64,000 nt of DNA from Kryptolebias marmoratus (Eukaryota; Chordata; Actinopteri; Cyprinodontiformes; Rivulidae). Location of the stretch: contig NC_051434.1 in the NCBI RefSeq assembly GCF_001649575.2, positions 3,709,684 to 3,773,683 of the forward strand, given 5' to 3'. The position numbers were made by a program, and so were the translations under genes. Within the stretch, counting starts at the first letter, position 1. Every line of letters begins with the position of its first letter. The notes below the pieces were generated by a model. That model was not told the origin of the DNA. It saw nothing but the letters and a program-made list of their open reading frames with translations, and did no database searches. Shown piece by piece: positions 13,901-24,180 of the stretch.

Positions 13901-16900
13901 TCCATATGGTTGAATTTGTTAAATACATAAAAAAACAGAAGCATGATAAAAAATGAATAATCTAAAAATATTGCCAGAAGATGTGACTTATAGCTCATAT
14001 CAGTGTGATATCACTACAGGCTTAGCAAAAGCTGAATATGTAAGAATGTATAATGACAGAAAAGATAAAAATCTTACATTAAATTTGAATATACTTTGAA
14101 AATAATGTGTATGGCAGATGTAGGTCAGTATTCCACCCCACTGCAGTTTAAAGATCTAAATAAAAAAGCTGCTTGAAGCTTTTGCCAAGTATAAAGTTGG
14201 AGTCAGGAAAACAACAACTGAAAAATTTACAAAACCTGCATTTGTTTGCAACAGAAACAAGCTAGAATAAAAGGCATTAGGTTATTGCCAATATGCTCAC
14301 AAAAACCAATTAGTGACATTTGATTGAAGCTCTAAAATCGGTGTTGCAGTACTGACCATGATGTTTCCATGACAACCATGATGCTGTTACAGTTTCAGCT
14401 GCAGCAAACCCACAAGATCATTTCAGCTCAGAAGGCAGGGAGCAATCAATAGTTTTTCTTTTCTTTTTGGCAGCCAGAACAGCTGCAAAAAGCCCACAAG
14501 ACCTCAGAAGACTAGCTGGAGTTTCAGACACCAAGCCATAAGTAGAACACACTTCAAATCTGGTAAAAAGAAATCTCCAAGAATCTGACATTTTTTTCCA
14601 GCACATCCAACAAATGTTTGATTGGTTTGAGTTCTGGAAAATCTGTAGGAAAAAAGGTAACATCTTTGCACAAATTGTTGCATGAAAAACTTGAGAAAGT
14701 ATGTTTTTTTTCTAATCTACAAACACAAATAAGAAAAACAGTTCCTCAAACTAAAAGAATAGCAGAAAATTAAAACAAAACAACTTTCAGACACTAATTC
14801 CAATTTTTGCAACACAAAATTGAATTTATCAAACACTTTCAACTTCCATAGATTTTTAAACTTTTATTCAGAATATATTTAAAGATATTTAATGAAGAAT
14901 ATTTTTTAGATGCAACATCATCACTCAGAAGATGTGTTTTAATGCTTTTACACCTGCATTAAAAATGTATTTAAATTTTGAACTTTAACCAAATTTCAGT
15001 CAAATGCTGACATTAAACTCTGTGCATCTTTCAGCTGATTCTGCCTCAGGGTTTCTGTTCTGAATTCATATCAGTCCTCAGGCCATCTCCCATCCCCGTA
15101 TAAAATCAGACACTGAGAAAATTCCTAATAACTTCCAGGTTTACAGGCAGATATGAGGCTCAGGGTAAAGCAGCTCGCAGTATAAGAGGATGAGCCGGGA
15201 CCACTGTGCAGATCAGTTCCACTTAAAAGGATCAACAGTAATGTGCCTGCTTGCATTTAAGCAGCACAATGAAGTGCAGATGATTAACTTCCCAATGCTA
15301 GATACGTTTACACTTACGCAGTACGTACGTCTATTTCTGTCAACATTATACAGGCTGATGTGTTTCCAACCTGCAGAGCAGAGAGGTAATAAAGAGGAGG
15401 GAGTTTAATCAAAACAAGTTGAGGACGTTAGAAGCAAAAAGATCAGTGACCAGCAGTCCAAAGATGTTATACTTCAGTGTCTGTAATCATGTTCTTATGT
15501 TAGTGTTGCTTTAATAAAGAATTAACAGTAAAGACTAATTTGAGGTTATTGTTTTAATGACGGTTTGACCAAACAGAGAAAACGCATGAAAACCAAACAC
15601 CTAGACAGTAACCCTGGACATCGTTATAGACCAAAAATAGTGTTCAAGCAAATAATTGTCCTTTTTACTGAACTGCACAAAAATAAAACTGTTTCTATGT
15701 GTCGTTGCTGAAAACTCAAACAACCCCCAAACAAGGAAGAACTCGTGACACATTGAAGCATTTTAAATCCCAAAGATTTCCTGTAGTGGAAGAATGGGCT
15801 AATAATATTTGACTTGGTAATTTTTTCATTGCCTGAGGTTTGCCAGAACAAAAGAACATTCAAATAACAAGCAGCACCTTTTTTCAGACGAGAGTTGAAA
15901 CCAAGTTCTTCTTGTTGCGACAAAGATGCTCAGAACTGAGCTTAAGAAGGGAGGTTAATGTGCTCCGAAGCACAAACATACCGAAGACAACAATTAGTAG
16001 CAGACTGGAGTCCCCTTCACTCTGACACATTACAAGCCTTTTCCACCCACACATTTATACCGACGGAAGGAAATCTCCATCTGACTGACTGAAAGTCTCA
16101 AACATCAAGCTGTTTCACAGAAAAACAGCAATCCATGCACTTCATTCAGTCACCAATTCAAGATGAAAAGAGTTCATCAAGCCATGATGATGACAGTAAC
16201 ATATCTAAAATACAACTCAGGTATGAAAGTATGCACCACCAGCCTCCAAATGATAGAAAAACAGCAAATAAAATGATGTTTTTAAAACCCAAACATGATG
16301 CAGTTGTGAATGACATGCACTAATCTGACACTTGGTAACTGAAGGTGACGAAGTGCACTTGAACGCGTCATGGCTGTCGGTAACAGCTTCATCTGATTCT
16401 GTAATCTGCTCCCAGCTGGTCATGTGCTGATGATCTGACAGGATCTTTCAGTTTAATGTGATGGGAACATCTGATTGTATCTCACACCCAGGCTGCAGCG
16501 GAGTCATCATCCAGCACACGTCACTCCTTTCATTACCACACGTTAGCCTACAAACGACCAACTAACTTGAATTAAAGCATAACTTCTGAATGTGCTTGGT
16601 CCTCCAAGCTGGCCAGCCCTAATGAAGAGGAGATGTAAAACCACAACAATCAAACGTGAGCCCAGTTACCTCACCCCCACCTCCCCTCAGACCTCTTTAC
16701 GGGAGACGAATGTTGCTCCCGTTTGGATTTATCTATTGGTGTCAGTTTACACCTCTGAAAGGATGACAGGCGATATACAGCTGCGAAGCAGCTCCCTGTA
16801 CCTCAGCAAAGGAGTGTTCGGTGTAATGAAAACTGGCATGTCGGGCTTTCAGACAAACATTTGTATTTAAGAAGTTGATCATGGCATTCTATCAGATCCT

Positions 16901-19900
16901 TTGTCAGTGAGCTTAATGCACACGCAGCAGAAAGGTTCACATCACGCAACACAACACGTCACAACCCTTCAGGCACACAAACAGCACAAATATGGCACTT
17001 TGTAATTCTCTGGCTTATTTTCGCCCTAACTGTGCACACATAGAGTTGATCTGAAGGAAACAGAGAAGCTGCGGATGACCAAAGAGCTTCACAGTCAAAC
17101 CAGGTAACAATACAACAAAACGAATATAAAATACAATAAATACAAGAATTAAAGAACAATAATGGACAGTAAACATAGATAAGATCTATTAATATCTTAT
17201 GATACATTTAAATCAAAAACCAAAGTAAAAAGATGAGTCTGAGCTGTGCATATATATATTTTACAAGCCAGAAACTTAAAAAAGCCCAATCCCTTTTAGA
17301 TTTTAATCTGGATCTTGGGAGCTGCAGGAGAAACTGGCTGGTTGACCAAAGTGCTCTTCCTAGTGCGTAGATGTTAAGTAGATCATTAGTTAAACAGATA
17401 ATTTAAAGACTCAGTTACATTTAAAGTCGACTCGAAAGCAAACAGGAAGCCAGTGAAGAATGAACTGAAAAACTTGTGTTTGTCGGGTCTGATTTAAACC
17501 AGGCTTAAACTGGCCCTGGGTGTCGGCATAGCAGATCTGATCATCAGTCACCACTTCCCTTCAACTCATAATACATAATGAAAAACTTTAAAACTTAACA
17601 AAGGCAAGCAGGCAGACTAATTCTCCACATGAATGACAGCGAACATGGTTATGGTTTTGGTCAACATCACACAGGTTGTAGAAGATCTGTGTCAGACACA
17701 ACAATCAGGTAATCTGAGAAACCAAACAGAAATGACTGAAGCCAGTAAACCAGCGTTCTGTTTGCACATTAAGCAGATCTTCGCCTCACTGGTAACAGCA
17801 GGGCAGATCAGAGGAGGTTAGAAGCAGCGATAAAAGCCGACGTGTCTGAACAGAACGCCTCAAACAGAAACGGTGTTTAAGCTGCTTTTAAAGAAAATCC
17901 ATGAAAAACACGTCCGTCCCACCCAGAGTTTGAGTTGACAGATTTAGTCTTAATAAAACACAGGATTAATGGGAAGCTGAGACAATGGTGCACATCAAAA
18001 AGATTCACTCATAAGTTAATCTATCCATCAGCATGATTTAAAGAAAAATCTGAACATATAAATATACAACGTAGGGCTTTCTGGTCAGCAGACTATAAGG
18101 TGCTTGCTAATAAAACAGGCTTCTTTATTTATGAACAAACTTTTACCCTTAAATTAAACTTCACTCAAGTGAAACCCTAAAAACTGTCTCAACTTCCTTT
18201 ATATTCAGAAAAGCCTTTGATTGCTGGCTGCAGGTAGAAACATCTGCTCTATACCTTTACAGCCACATTCAAACAGAAATCTGTGGAGTTTCATTGATCG
18301 GAGCAGAGTTGGGATCCAGATCACAGGCTTGTTTCATGTTACAAGACAGCTGCGTCTGCTGAAGTCCATCTTACATGCAGGAGAGAAAATTACACTGAAA
18401 CTGGAGAAGGAAACCAACAAAGGGAAAGGCACGTTTAGAGTTTAAAGTGGAAGAAGAAGGAAAAGAGGTGAAGGGAATTCTTAAAGGAGCTGCAGTCTGA
18501 GGAGGAAAGGGTGAGGGGAAGCAGAAGAAAAAACACAAAAAAGAAACAAATCAAAAGGAAGAAAGAAAAAAGATGAGGGGAAGAGGGTGTGTCAGGGTGT
18601 TTTTAAACCTCCTACAGCAAACCAACATCTACAACCACCTGCCCGTGTCACAGAAACAGGTGTGGGGCTGACTCAGGTTTACCTGCTCAAAGGAAGTGCA
18701 GGGAACACATCATCCATCAACATCCTTTTAGTATATCAACTGTAAACTGACCGGGGCAGAGAAATGGTGAAGGAGCCACACTCAAAGTACGCATAAATTC
18801 ATATAATGCCAGTTAATAATTTCATTCAAATACACCAATACTTCTTATTAAAGTCCAATCCATCCGCAGAAACACGCCACTCATTTTAAAGTCAAGTGTT
18901 TGTTCTTAACTTGAAACAAACCAATTAATCAGCTGACAGGTTTTAATTGGCCGATAGCAGCCATGGTTAAATACTTGGCCATGTCTGTACATACTTAATC
19001 AGTTTCCAAGTGGGAAAAAGAAGAAGCAGCAGCTCTAACCAGCTCTCTGTAGCTCACATTTTAGGTTTTTTTAAGTGAAAAATCTCCTTTTTATGTTATT
19101 TTTTAAGTACATATTGGCCAAATATAATAATAAAACATGGTGTTGTATATCAGCCACTGACTGCCCTGATTTCGACAGATGGGCTATAGGAACCTCAGAT
19201 CGGTCGACCTCTATTCTTAACCTTTAACGTCCTGCTGCAACACAGAGCTTCACCTACAGGCCATGTGTGTTTTGAATCAGTTAATAGTTTTCATTTTTTT
19301 TGATTGGAACAAGAAAACTGAGTTTCTATAAACCTTTTATGTCGAAGCCTTTTGCTGGCATCTGTTGTTACCATCGGGAGCCATCTTAACCAAGTATTGA
19401 TCAGTTTTATGAATGAACTTTACCATAAATTACAGGAGATCAAAGGGCTGGTTGCAGTAAGTGAGTATACTCAACTTTACCAAAAACAGTTCATAGTAGT
19501 GGAATATCAAGCTGCATAAAGTCTGCCAGCTGTAATCTGCTTTTAAAGAGATCCAAACAAAAAGTAGGTCAGTGTTTGCACTGACACACATTAGAAATGA
19601 TCCACAGTTACTATCATACAATCACTCTAATCCACACTGTGCCTTCTTTTTGCTGTATTTTTGGATTATTTGTTGTGTCAAATGAAGAAATGTTTTAAAA
19701 GTCATTCCAAGAAATAAGAATTAATGCTACTGTTCTTTAAAATATCAAATAATTATTTTAAAAAAATGGTTCAACCTTTCAAACTATGCAGATAAATACT
19801 CATTACTTCTTCTGTATAATTAACAATTAACTTTCAAGAGGGAAAAAAAGAGCAAGTTTCCTCATTTAGGGGTCTGTAGCTATATAGCTGGATTTTTTTC

Positions 19901-20578
19901 CTCCTTTTTTATTGAATAATTAGGTTTTAAAAATAGCAGCTGATTAATTTTTCAGGAATTCAGCTTCTGATTAATAAGCCCAATACCTCATGGTACAAAC
20001 CAATTTATATTCAAATAAAGATTTTTTTTTCCTATGGTTGCAGGTTCTCATTTCCAGACCTAAGTAAGATAAAAACACATTTCTACTAATTATTAAAAAC
20101 CTGAATCTTATTAAATGAATCCGTTCTGCATCTTTAACATCCCTCCAATAAAGAAAACATTCTCAGGAGGCTTGTTGTGAAGCTCAGATGAGAAACAGAC
20201 CTTATTGTGTTTGTATTTTTCCTGCTGCAGCTTCAGTGCACCGGTGGGCTGCTCCACGGTTTGCTTACCTGCATAAACCTACATCATAATGCCATTTTTT
20301 CTCTCCCCAGGGAGTCTCGCACCCAGCTCCTCCCCCTGTCTGGATAATTAGCACATTAATGATGTCGCTTGCAAATTAAAGCCACAGGCAGAATCATTGA
20401 TTCTCTTCTTTGGTTTGGTGCAACAGGGTTTAAAGGAGATTGTTTCTGCGTCAAAACGGGTGATATGAAAACAATCAGATGGAGCAATAATTTCCATTCG
20501 TCTTACCTTCATGTCTCCAATGACAGTCTGGAAAAGCCCCCCCAGCGCGCTGCACTCCCTCTCCATCACCGTCTCCAT
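9186..20578 (-). CDS. mtss1: mtss1 5' portion (I-BAR actin regulator), partial
   Basis: Three coding exons of an MTSS1 (missing-in-metastasis) family gene: exon 1 20507-20578 (24 codons), exon 2 10970-11031, exon 3 9186-9259. Phases join cleanly (0, 2, 1) and all introns are GT-AG. The product begins METVMERECSALGGLFQ, continues GSYPVWDDFISKATKLQSQL, then TTVVAVAAFLDAFQKVADL, which is the start of the IMD/I-BAR domain. This domain forms a helical dimer that binds PI(4,5)P2 membranes and drives negative curvature and actin protrusions. The words GSYPVWDDF and TTVVA fit MTSS1 better than MTSS2. About 69 codons are present. The remaining I-BAR exons and the WH2 tail lie beyond the left edge; I found no fourth exon in 1-9185. 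The start ATG matches the family N-terminus. A fish co-orthologue number cannot be assigned. Confidence 0.93.
9556..9594. repeat. TG dinucleotide microsatellite
   Basis: A run of about 19 TG units on the plus strand in mtss1 intron 2, ending at GTGCATGAC. Confidence 0.95.
10909..10966. repeat. GT microsatellite, about 29 units, abutting a splice donor
   Basis: An uninterrupted GT run on the plus strand. Read on the mtss1 coding strand it is a CA run that begins within the donor site of exon 2 (AG|GTAACACAC...). It is the longest perfect microsatellite noticed in the window. Confidence 0.97.
10970..11031 (-). CDS. mtss1: mtss1 coding exon 2
   Basis: 62 nt encoding GSYPVWDDFISKATKLQSQL plus two bases of the next Arg codon. 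The acceptor is TCTTCAG and the donor is GTAACA. The donor is immediately followed on the coding strand by a long CA run (the plus-strand GT array 10909-10966), so the microsatellite begins within the splice-site consensus. This exon contributes to the first long helix of the I-BAR domain. Confidence 0.92.
12256..12519 (+). repeat. 264-bp direct duplication, copy A
   Basis: This matches 20902-21165 base for base without gaps, except for two substitutions near its left end (CATGAAC versus CGTGAAC, and GGTGT versus GGTGG). The offset is 8646 bp and the orientation is the same. Copy A is in mtss1 intron 1. It begins CGCGCCTCATGCGTC and ends AAGTAAAAATAAT. No terminal inverted repeats or target-site duplications are visible. 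Confidence 0.95.
12517..12547. repeat. perfect 11-bp inverted repeat (hairpin)
   Basis: The arms AATGAGGACCT and AGGTCCTCATT are separated by a 9-nt AT-rich loop. The left arm begins three bases before the homology to 20902-21165 stops, so the hairpin sits exactly at the duplication breakpoint. Confidence 0.9.
18447..18590. repeat. polypurine-rich tract
   Basis: About 140 nt of mostly A and G on the plus strand, for example GGAAGAAGAAGGAAAAGAGG and later AAAAAAGATGAGGGGAAGAG. It is low-complexity sequence in mtss1 intron 1. Confidence 0.8.
20507..20578 (-). CDS. mtss1: mtss1 coding exon 1
   Basis: Encodes METVMERECSALGGLFQTVI followed by GDMK, 24 codons ending in phase 0 at the donor GTAAGA (20501-20506). 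The ATG occupies 20576-20578. It lies at the edge of a CpG-rich block, as expected for a promoter-proximal first coding exon. The reading frame stays open a few codons upstream, but no earlier ATG is visible there, so this start is preferred. Confidence 0.93.
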
Positions 20579-20915
20579 CTTCAGCTGTGTGAACGGAAAT
20601 TGCAAACACTCTTCACGCGCAGCTCCCGGAGTCCATCAATGAAGCGGAATGAGACAAACAAATGACAGCGAGGACAAGTCCAATAATGAGACGGCTCAGA
20701 TCCACGCAGCAGCGGCGGCGGCGGGGTGTCCCCGGCCGGCGGAGCCCAGGAGGCGGACAGAAGGTGCAGCAGAGCCGATTAGTTTCCACCCGCAGCCGGT
20801 GACTCCCATGTCTGCAGGAGGAGGGGAGGCATGTCGGAGCTGGGGGCAGAAGTGACAGCAACTCCTCACCGAGCTGCGCCTCCGGTGTCAGGGCACGGGG
20901 GCGCGCCTCATGCGT
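20579..20915 (-). promoter_or_regulatory. mtss1 5' UTR and CpG-rich promoter region
   Basis: The sequence upstream of the mtss1 ATG is much richer in G, C and CpG than its surroundings (for example GCAGCGGCGGCGGCGGGG at about 20707, and GGGGGCGCGCC at about 20898). This suits a CpG-island promoter without a TATA box. The transcription start cannot be fixed from sequence alone. Confidence 0.65.
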
Positions 20916-21165
20916 CGTGAACGTGCGTAAACATGGCCACGCCTTCAAATCAGGAAGGTGGTTTTTTTAAATAAACCTAATGGAAAAACTGGGTGTTGTC
21001 TCTGTGACGAATGAGAGTCAATTACAGGATCAGAAAACGTTATGGACACGTGATCTTTAAAGGTCAAACAAAATATGAAAAGACCCAACCACATTTCCCA
21101 ATATAAAATCTGCATACACCAAATAAAGTGACACCTAAATTTGATCAGAAATAAGTAAAAATAAT
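20902..21165 (+). repeat. 264-bp direct duplication, copy B
   Basis: Partner of 12256-12519, located 324 bp upstream of the mtss1 start codon and touching its CpG-rich promoter block. One of the two differences is CG here and CA in copy A, consistent with CpG decay in the intronic copy. It contains a CACGTG hexamer and the words GCGTCGTGAACGTGCG. It may be the parent sequence, but direction cannot be proved. Confidence 0.95.
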
Positions 21166-22074
21166 AAAAAAGATAACCATTAAATGCCCTGGAGCCAAAC
21201 TCAGATTGTTATAGAGCGAAGTAGGTTTGTTGAGGGGAAAAATGAATTTACAGTGTGTTCACAATTCAAAATAAACCACCCAAAACAATGTGATGCACAA
21301 TTAACTTCTTGTAATCTCTTAGTCTGTTACTCCATCCCCATCTAGTGGACATTTCAGTGAAGTACGTCTTTGAATAGACAAAAAAAAAAAAAAAAAATCT
21401 AGAAATATAGAGCACCCAGGTGATGAAGTTTGGAACTTTATGCATCATTTTGTCAATATCTTAATCTTAAAGTGTAATGAGAAATTCAACTCGTTTCAAG
21501 AGTGAAATATTTACCATTCAACTGCAATCAAAATGGGAAATTACTTGCTTTTAGATTTTCTTCAGTGTCATTTACTGGTGATAGATCATTCTAGAGCTGA
21601 GCAAGTTAGGTAGTGAGGCATTTGGTTTGTATTTCAGTAAAGTTTAGAGTGCAACAGTTAAATTTAAGCTCATATTTTAGTACAGCTATGAACTTTCTTG
21701 AAAAGTCAAGCCAGTAGATGTTGTGTCTAAACCTAGAAGATTTTAGGGCTGCGGAGACATCTGCACAGCTAAATGGTTTGGAGAAAGATCAGATGGTGAA
21801 GCTGGCAGTGCGTCAGAGTGCCATCATTTTAACTAGAGGCCCACCACTTAATGACAGGGAGCAAAAACCACACATTGTACTAGCGCCCAGAAAAGCAAGG
21901 GTCGCTACATGAGCCGCCCTGAAATGAACAATGATCTAATAACAGTTATTGAGTGTGGCAGAGATGGGTAAAATGGGATGTAGAGCAAAGAACCAACTGA
22001 ATTCACTCAAAGTTGCAGTTTTAAGTTTGTTATAATGCACTTTTAACCGTTTGCAATCAAGAAACCATTTACAA
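21166..22074. other. intergenic, mtss1 upstream to repeat-protein gene 3' end
   Basis: AT-rich sequence with an A17 tract at about 21380-21396. The open frames are short and unrecognised. The 5' ends of the mtss1 and repeat-protein genes are not shared: the repeat-protein gene ends at about 22075 and points toward mtss1. Confidence 0.6.
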
Positions 22075-22231
22075 TTAGAGTTCCAAGAAGAACTTTATTT
22101 CAGAGTCAAGTCCCCCCCCAATCAGCAGTGGCCATCTGTAGGAGACGGAACCTGAAAATAGAATAAAGTTAAGAGCAGCCAAACAGAACCAGTTGCAGGT
22201 CAGTGATTTTAAACTACTTACAACTATGAGC
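22075..22231 (-). other. 3' UTR of the repeat-protein gene, with intron and polyA signal
   Basis: Ten bases after the stop codon there is a strong donor (GTAAGT, 22216-22221), and an acceptor TTTTCAG lies just above 22151. The last exon (about 22075-22151) carries AATAAA (plus-strand tttatt at 22094-22099). The intron is therefore about 64 nt and lies wholly in the 3' UTR, too close to the stop to trigger decay. Confidence 0.7.
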
Positions 22232-23966
22232 CTAAGGCTGATGATTTATGTGTGCGGAAGCCAGTTGTTGCTGCAGCCCACCAGAACGGAAGAGGGATGA
22301 TACAGGAACTGGTTTGGAGCTTCTTGGTGCAGATTTCACTTGTGCCTTGTCACCCAGACCACCTTTTCTCTGGGAGATACTGGAGGCTGGCTGCTGAAGG
22401 GTTTTGCCCATCAGCCTTGGTTGCTGCTGCCTCAAGGGGTAGTAGCCAAAAGCTTCAGGCCTCGAACTTCTGGGGCTAACATCAAGGGACTTGGCACTTG
22501 CGGCAAGTACACTATCCCACATGCCAGCTTTGCTTTGTAGCACAGCAGGGGCTGAAAAGGCTGGGAGGTTCGGAGGCAGCTTGGCTTGGAGATGTGACTT
22601 TGGGGATTGCAGGTTAGAGGAAGAGACACTCTTCCACATTGTAGATTTGCTTTGTTGTACTGGAGGTTCTGGATTCTGAGGCAAATCAACTGGGGGATAT
22701 GAACCTGGGGACTTTGCACTGGATGCAAACACACTGTCCCACATGCCAGCTTTGCTTTGTAGCACTGGGGGTGCTGGAAGAACTGGATTCTGAGGAGACT
22801 TGGCTGGGAGAGACAACCCTGGGGACTTGGCACTTGAGGCTAAGACACTGTCCCACATGCCAGCTTTGCTCTGTAGCACTGGAAGAACTGGATTCTGAGG
22901 AGACTTGGCTGGGAGAGACAACCCTGGGGACTTGGCACTTGAGGCTAAGACACTGTCCCACATGCCAGCTTTGCTCTGTAGCACTGGAAGAACTGGATTC
23001 TGAGGAGACTTGGCTGGGAGAGACAACCCTGGGGACTTGGCACTTGAGGCTAAGACACTGTCCCACATGCCAGCTTTGCTTTGTAGCACTGGGGGTGCTG
23101 GAAGAACTGGATTCTGAGGAGACTTGGCTGGGAGAGACAACCCTGGGGACTTGGCACTTGAGGCTAAGACACTGTCCCACATGCCAGCTTTGCTTTGTAG
23201 CACTGGGGGTGCTGAAAATGCTGGGTGATTCTGGGGCAGCTTGGCAGGATATTTCATCCATGGGGGTTGCACATTGGCACCATCATCCCACATGTAAGCT
23301 TTGCCTTGTTTTTCCCCAGAAGATGAACTTAACTGTTGCCGAGGAGTTTCAGCATGCATTACAATTGCACCACTTGAAACAACATTTGAGCCTTTTCTTT
23401 CACCTTGGGATGGATCCCACGCTCCTGGTCTCACCTGGAAGAAGCTACTCTGTGACTGTTGTGGTGTTTGCTTAGGTCTCCACTGAACTGAGGCAGGCTT
23501 GTAACTAGAAACACTTCCACTAGGACTGTAACTATCTACTTGCCCACTGAAAAAGTGACTTGGTCCTTGGCGACTCACTGAAGTTTTGGGACCGTCAGGA
23601 AACGTTGAAGTAGCCTTAGAACCTCTTGGATGCACAGAGATATCATAAGTGGAAGAAACAGGGTTGTAGGTCCATGGTGAAGCCTCAGCTTGCTCAGTGT
23701 AAGGTCTGATTATTTTGCTTCCATGTCTGTAAATATTTCCTTGGAGCAGAGAGAGAAAAAAAAAAATTCAAGACACATTTAGATATTAAAATAATTCATA
23801 CACAATGAATGATAGTTACCTAATGCAAGCTGCCCATAGGTCATGAGAGAGAGCAACAGCACCCTGGGTGAGACAAGAAATGAATAAGTTAAATGTAGCC
23901 AGTGATGCAACTTGTCCAACAAACTGAACACTAGTAATCCTACCTCAAACAAAAGCCAGAAGCCAT
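22232..23966 (-). CDS. unrecognised secreted, cysteine-free repeat protein
   Basis: Three coding exons: 23944-23966, 23820-23863 and 22232-23739 (joins of phase 2 and 1; 1575 nt, 524 aa). The first two exons encode MASGFCLRVLLLSLMTYGQL then ALG, a textbook signal peptide, so the protein should enter the secretory pathway. The mature part has no cysteine that I can see and is rich in Ser, Pro, Lys, Gln and Ala. From roughly residue 145 it is built of about eight 35-38-residue units with the core SKAGMWDSVLASSAKSPGL then SLPAKSPQNPVLP. The central units are nearly identical. The C-terminus is basic and Gln-rich and ends at TAG 22232-22234. I see no transmembrane segment, ZP domain or catalytic motif. 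I do not recognise the family. Extracellular matrix, egg-envelope or biomineral-associated roles are guesses. The gene model itself is well supported. Confidence 0.8.
22480..23320. repeat. in-frame coding tandem array, 105/114-bp units
   Basis: The word CACTGTCCCACATGCCAGC recurs at about 22730, 22845, 22950, 23055 and 23169, giving spacings of 114, 105, 105 and 114 bp. Diverged units lie at each end (about 22508, 22626 and 23285). All spacings are multiples of three. The 9-bp difference is the presence or absence of codons for an APP tripeptide. The central units are almost identical at the DNA level, suggesting recent unequal exchange or gene conversion. Confidence 0.95.
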
Positions 23967-24049
23967 CAGTTTTTGCTGCTGTTTGTAGTTAACTAACAAC
24001 AGAAGGAACCCCAAATTCAGCTTCATGTCCACTACAGCCATGACAGCTC

Positions 24050-24180
24050 TTTTTAAATGTTGAGTCAACCAATCAGATCTCACACTCATGCTAATCAGGA
24101 CCAGCTTGGATTCAGCCTGTTTTAGTAACCTGGGCAGATGTTTGCACTTCAGCTAATTGGCTGCATTTCTCCCAGCTGAG
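24050..24180 (-). promoter_or_regulatory. promoter of the repeat-protein gene: TATA-like, CCAAT, E-box
   Basis: Read on the minus strand, TTTAAAAA lies at 24050-24057, CCAAT words lie at 24069-24073 (inverted) and 24156-24160 (sense), and CAGCTG at 24173-24178. A TATA element here would start transcription near 24020-24026, below the in-frame ATG at 24039-24041. That favours the ATG at 23964-23966, which also gives the cleaner signal peptide. Confidence 0.5.

Larger units (their letters stand above)
11032..20506 (-). other. mtss1 intron 1
   Basis: A 9.5-kb first intron. Within it are copy A of a 264-bp near-identical duplication (12256-12519), a perfect inverted repeat (12517-12547), a more GC-rich block with CTG repeats and an X-box-like site (13010-13200), further X-box-like words (13604-13617, 14363-14376), a TA-rich tract near 13463-13476, a polypurine tract (18447-18590), and possible old interspersed repeats near 14530-14660 and 17240-17520. 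No coding exon was found. Confidence 0.8.

Noticed and set aside
20280..20345. Acceptor-like pyrimidine tract plus CAG on the plus strand near mtss1 exon 1
   Set aside because: No reading frame or exon follows it on the plus strand, and it lies in mtss1 intron 1.
9186..20578. Assignment of the left gene to mtss2 (mtss1l)
   Set aside because: Exon 2 has GSYPVWDDF and exon 3 TTVVA, nearer to MTSS1 than the corresponding MTSS2 words as I remember them. Only 69 residues are available, so an unusual mtss2 is not fully excluded.
22730..23200. Regularly spaced near-identical repeats, superficially like a CRISPR array
   Set aside because: Repeats are contiguous 105/114-bp coding units without unique spacers, inside a eukaryotic exon.
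22686..23261. A 191-codon minus-strand frame shifted relative to the repeat gene
   Set aside because: Same cause: the tandem array stays open in another frame. Only the frame joined to the signal-peptide exons is coherent across splice junctions.
22699..23475. A 258-codon plus-strand open frame opposite the repeat gene
   Set aside because: It is an antisense shadow. The repeat units are multiples of three and stop-free in several frames, so long overlapping frames arise automatically. It has no splice or promoter context.
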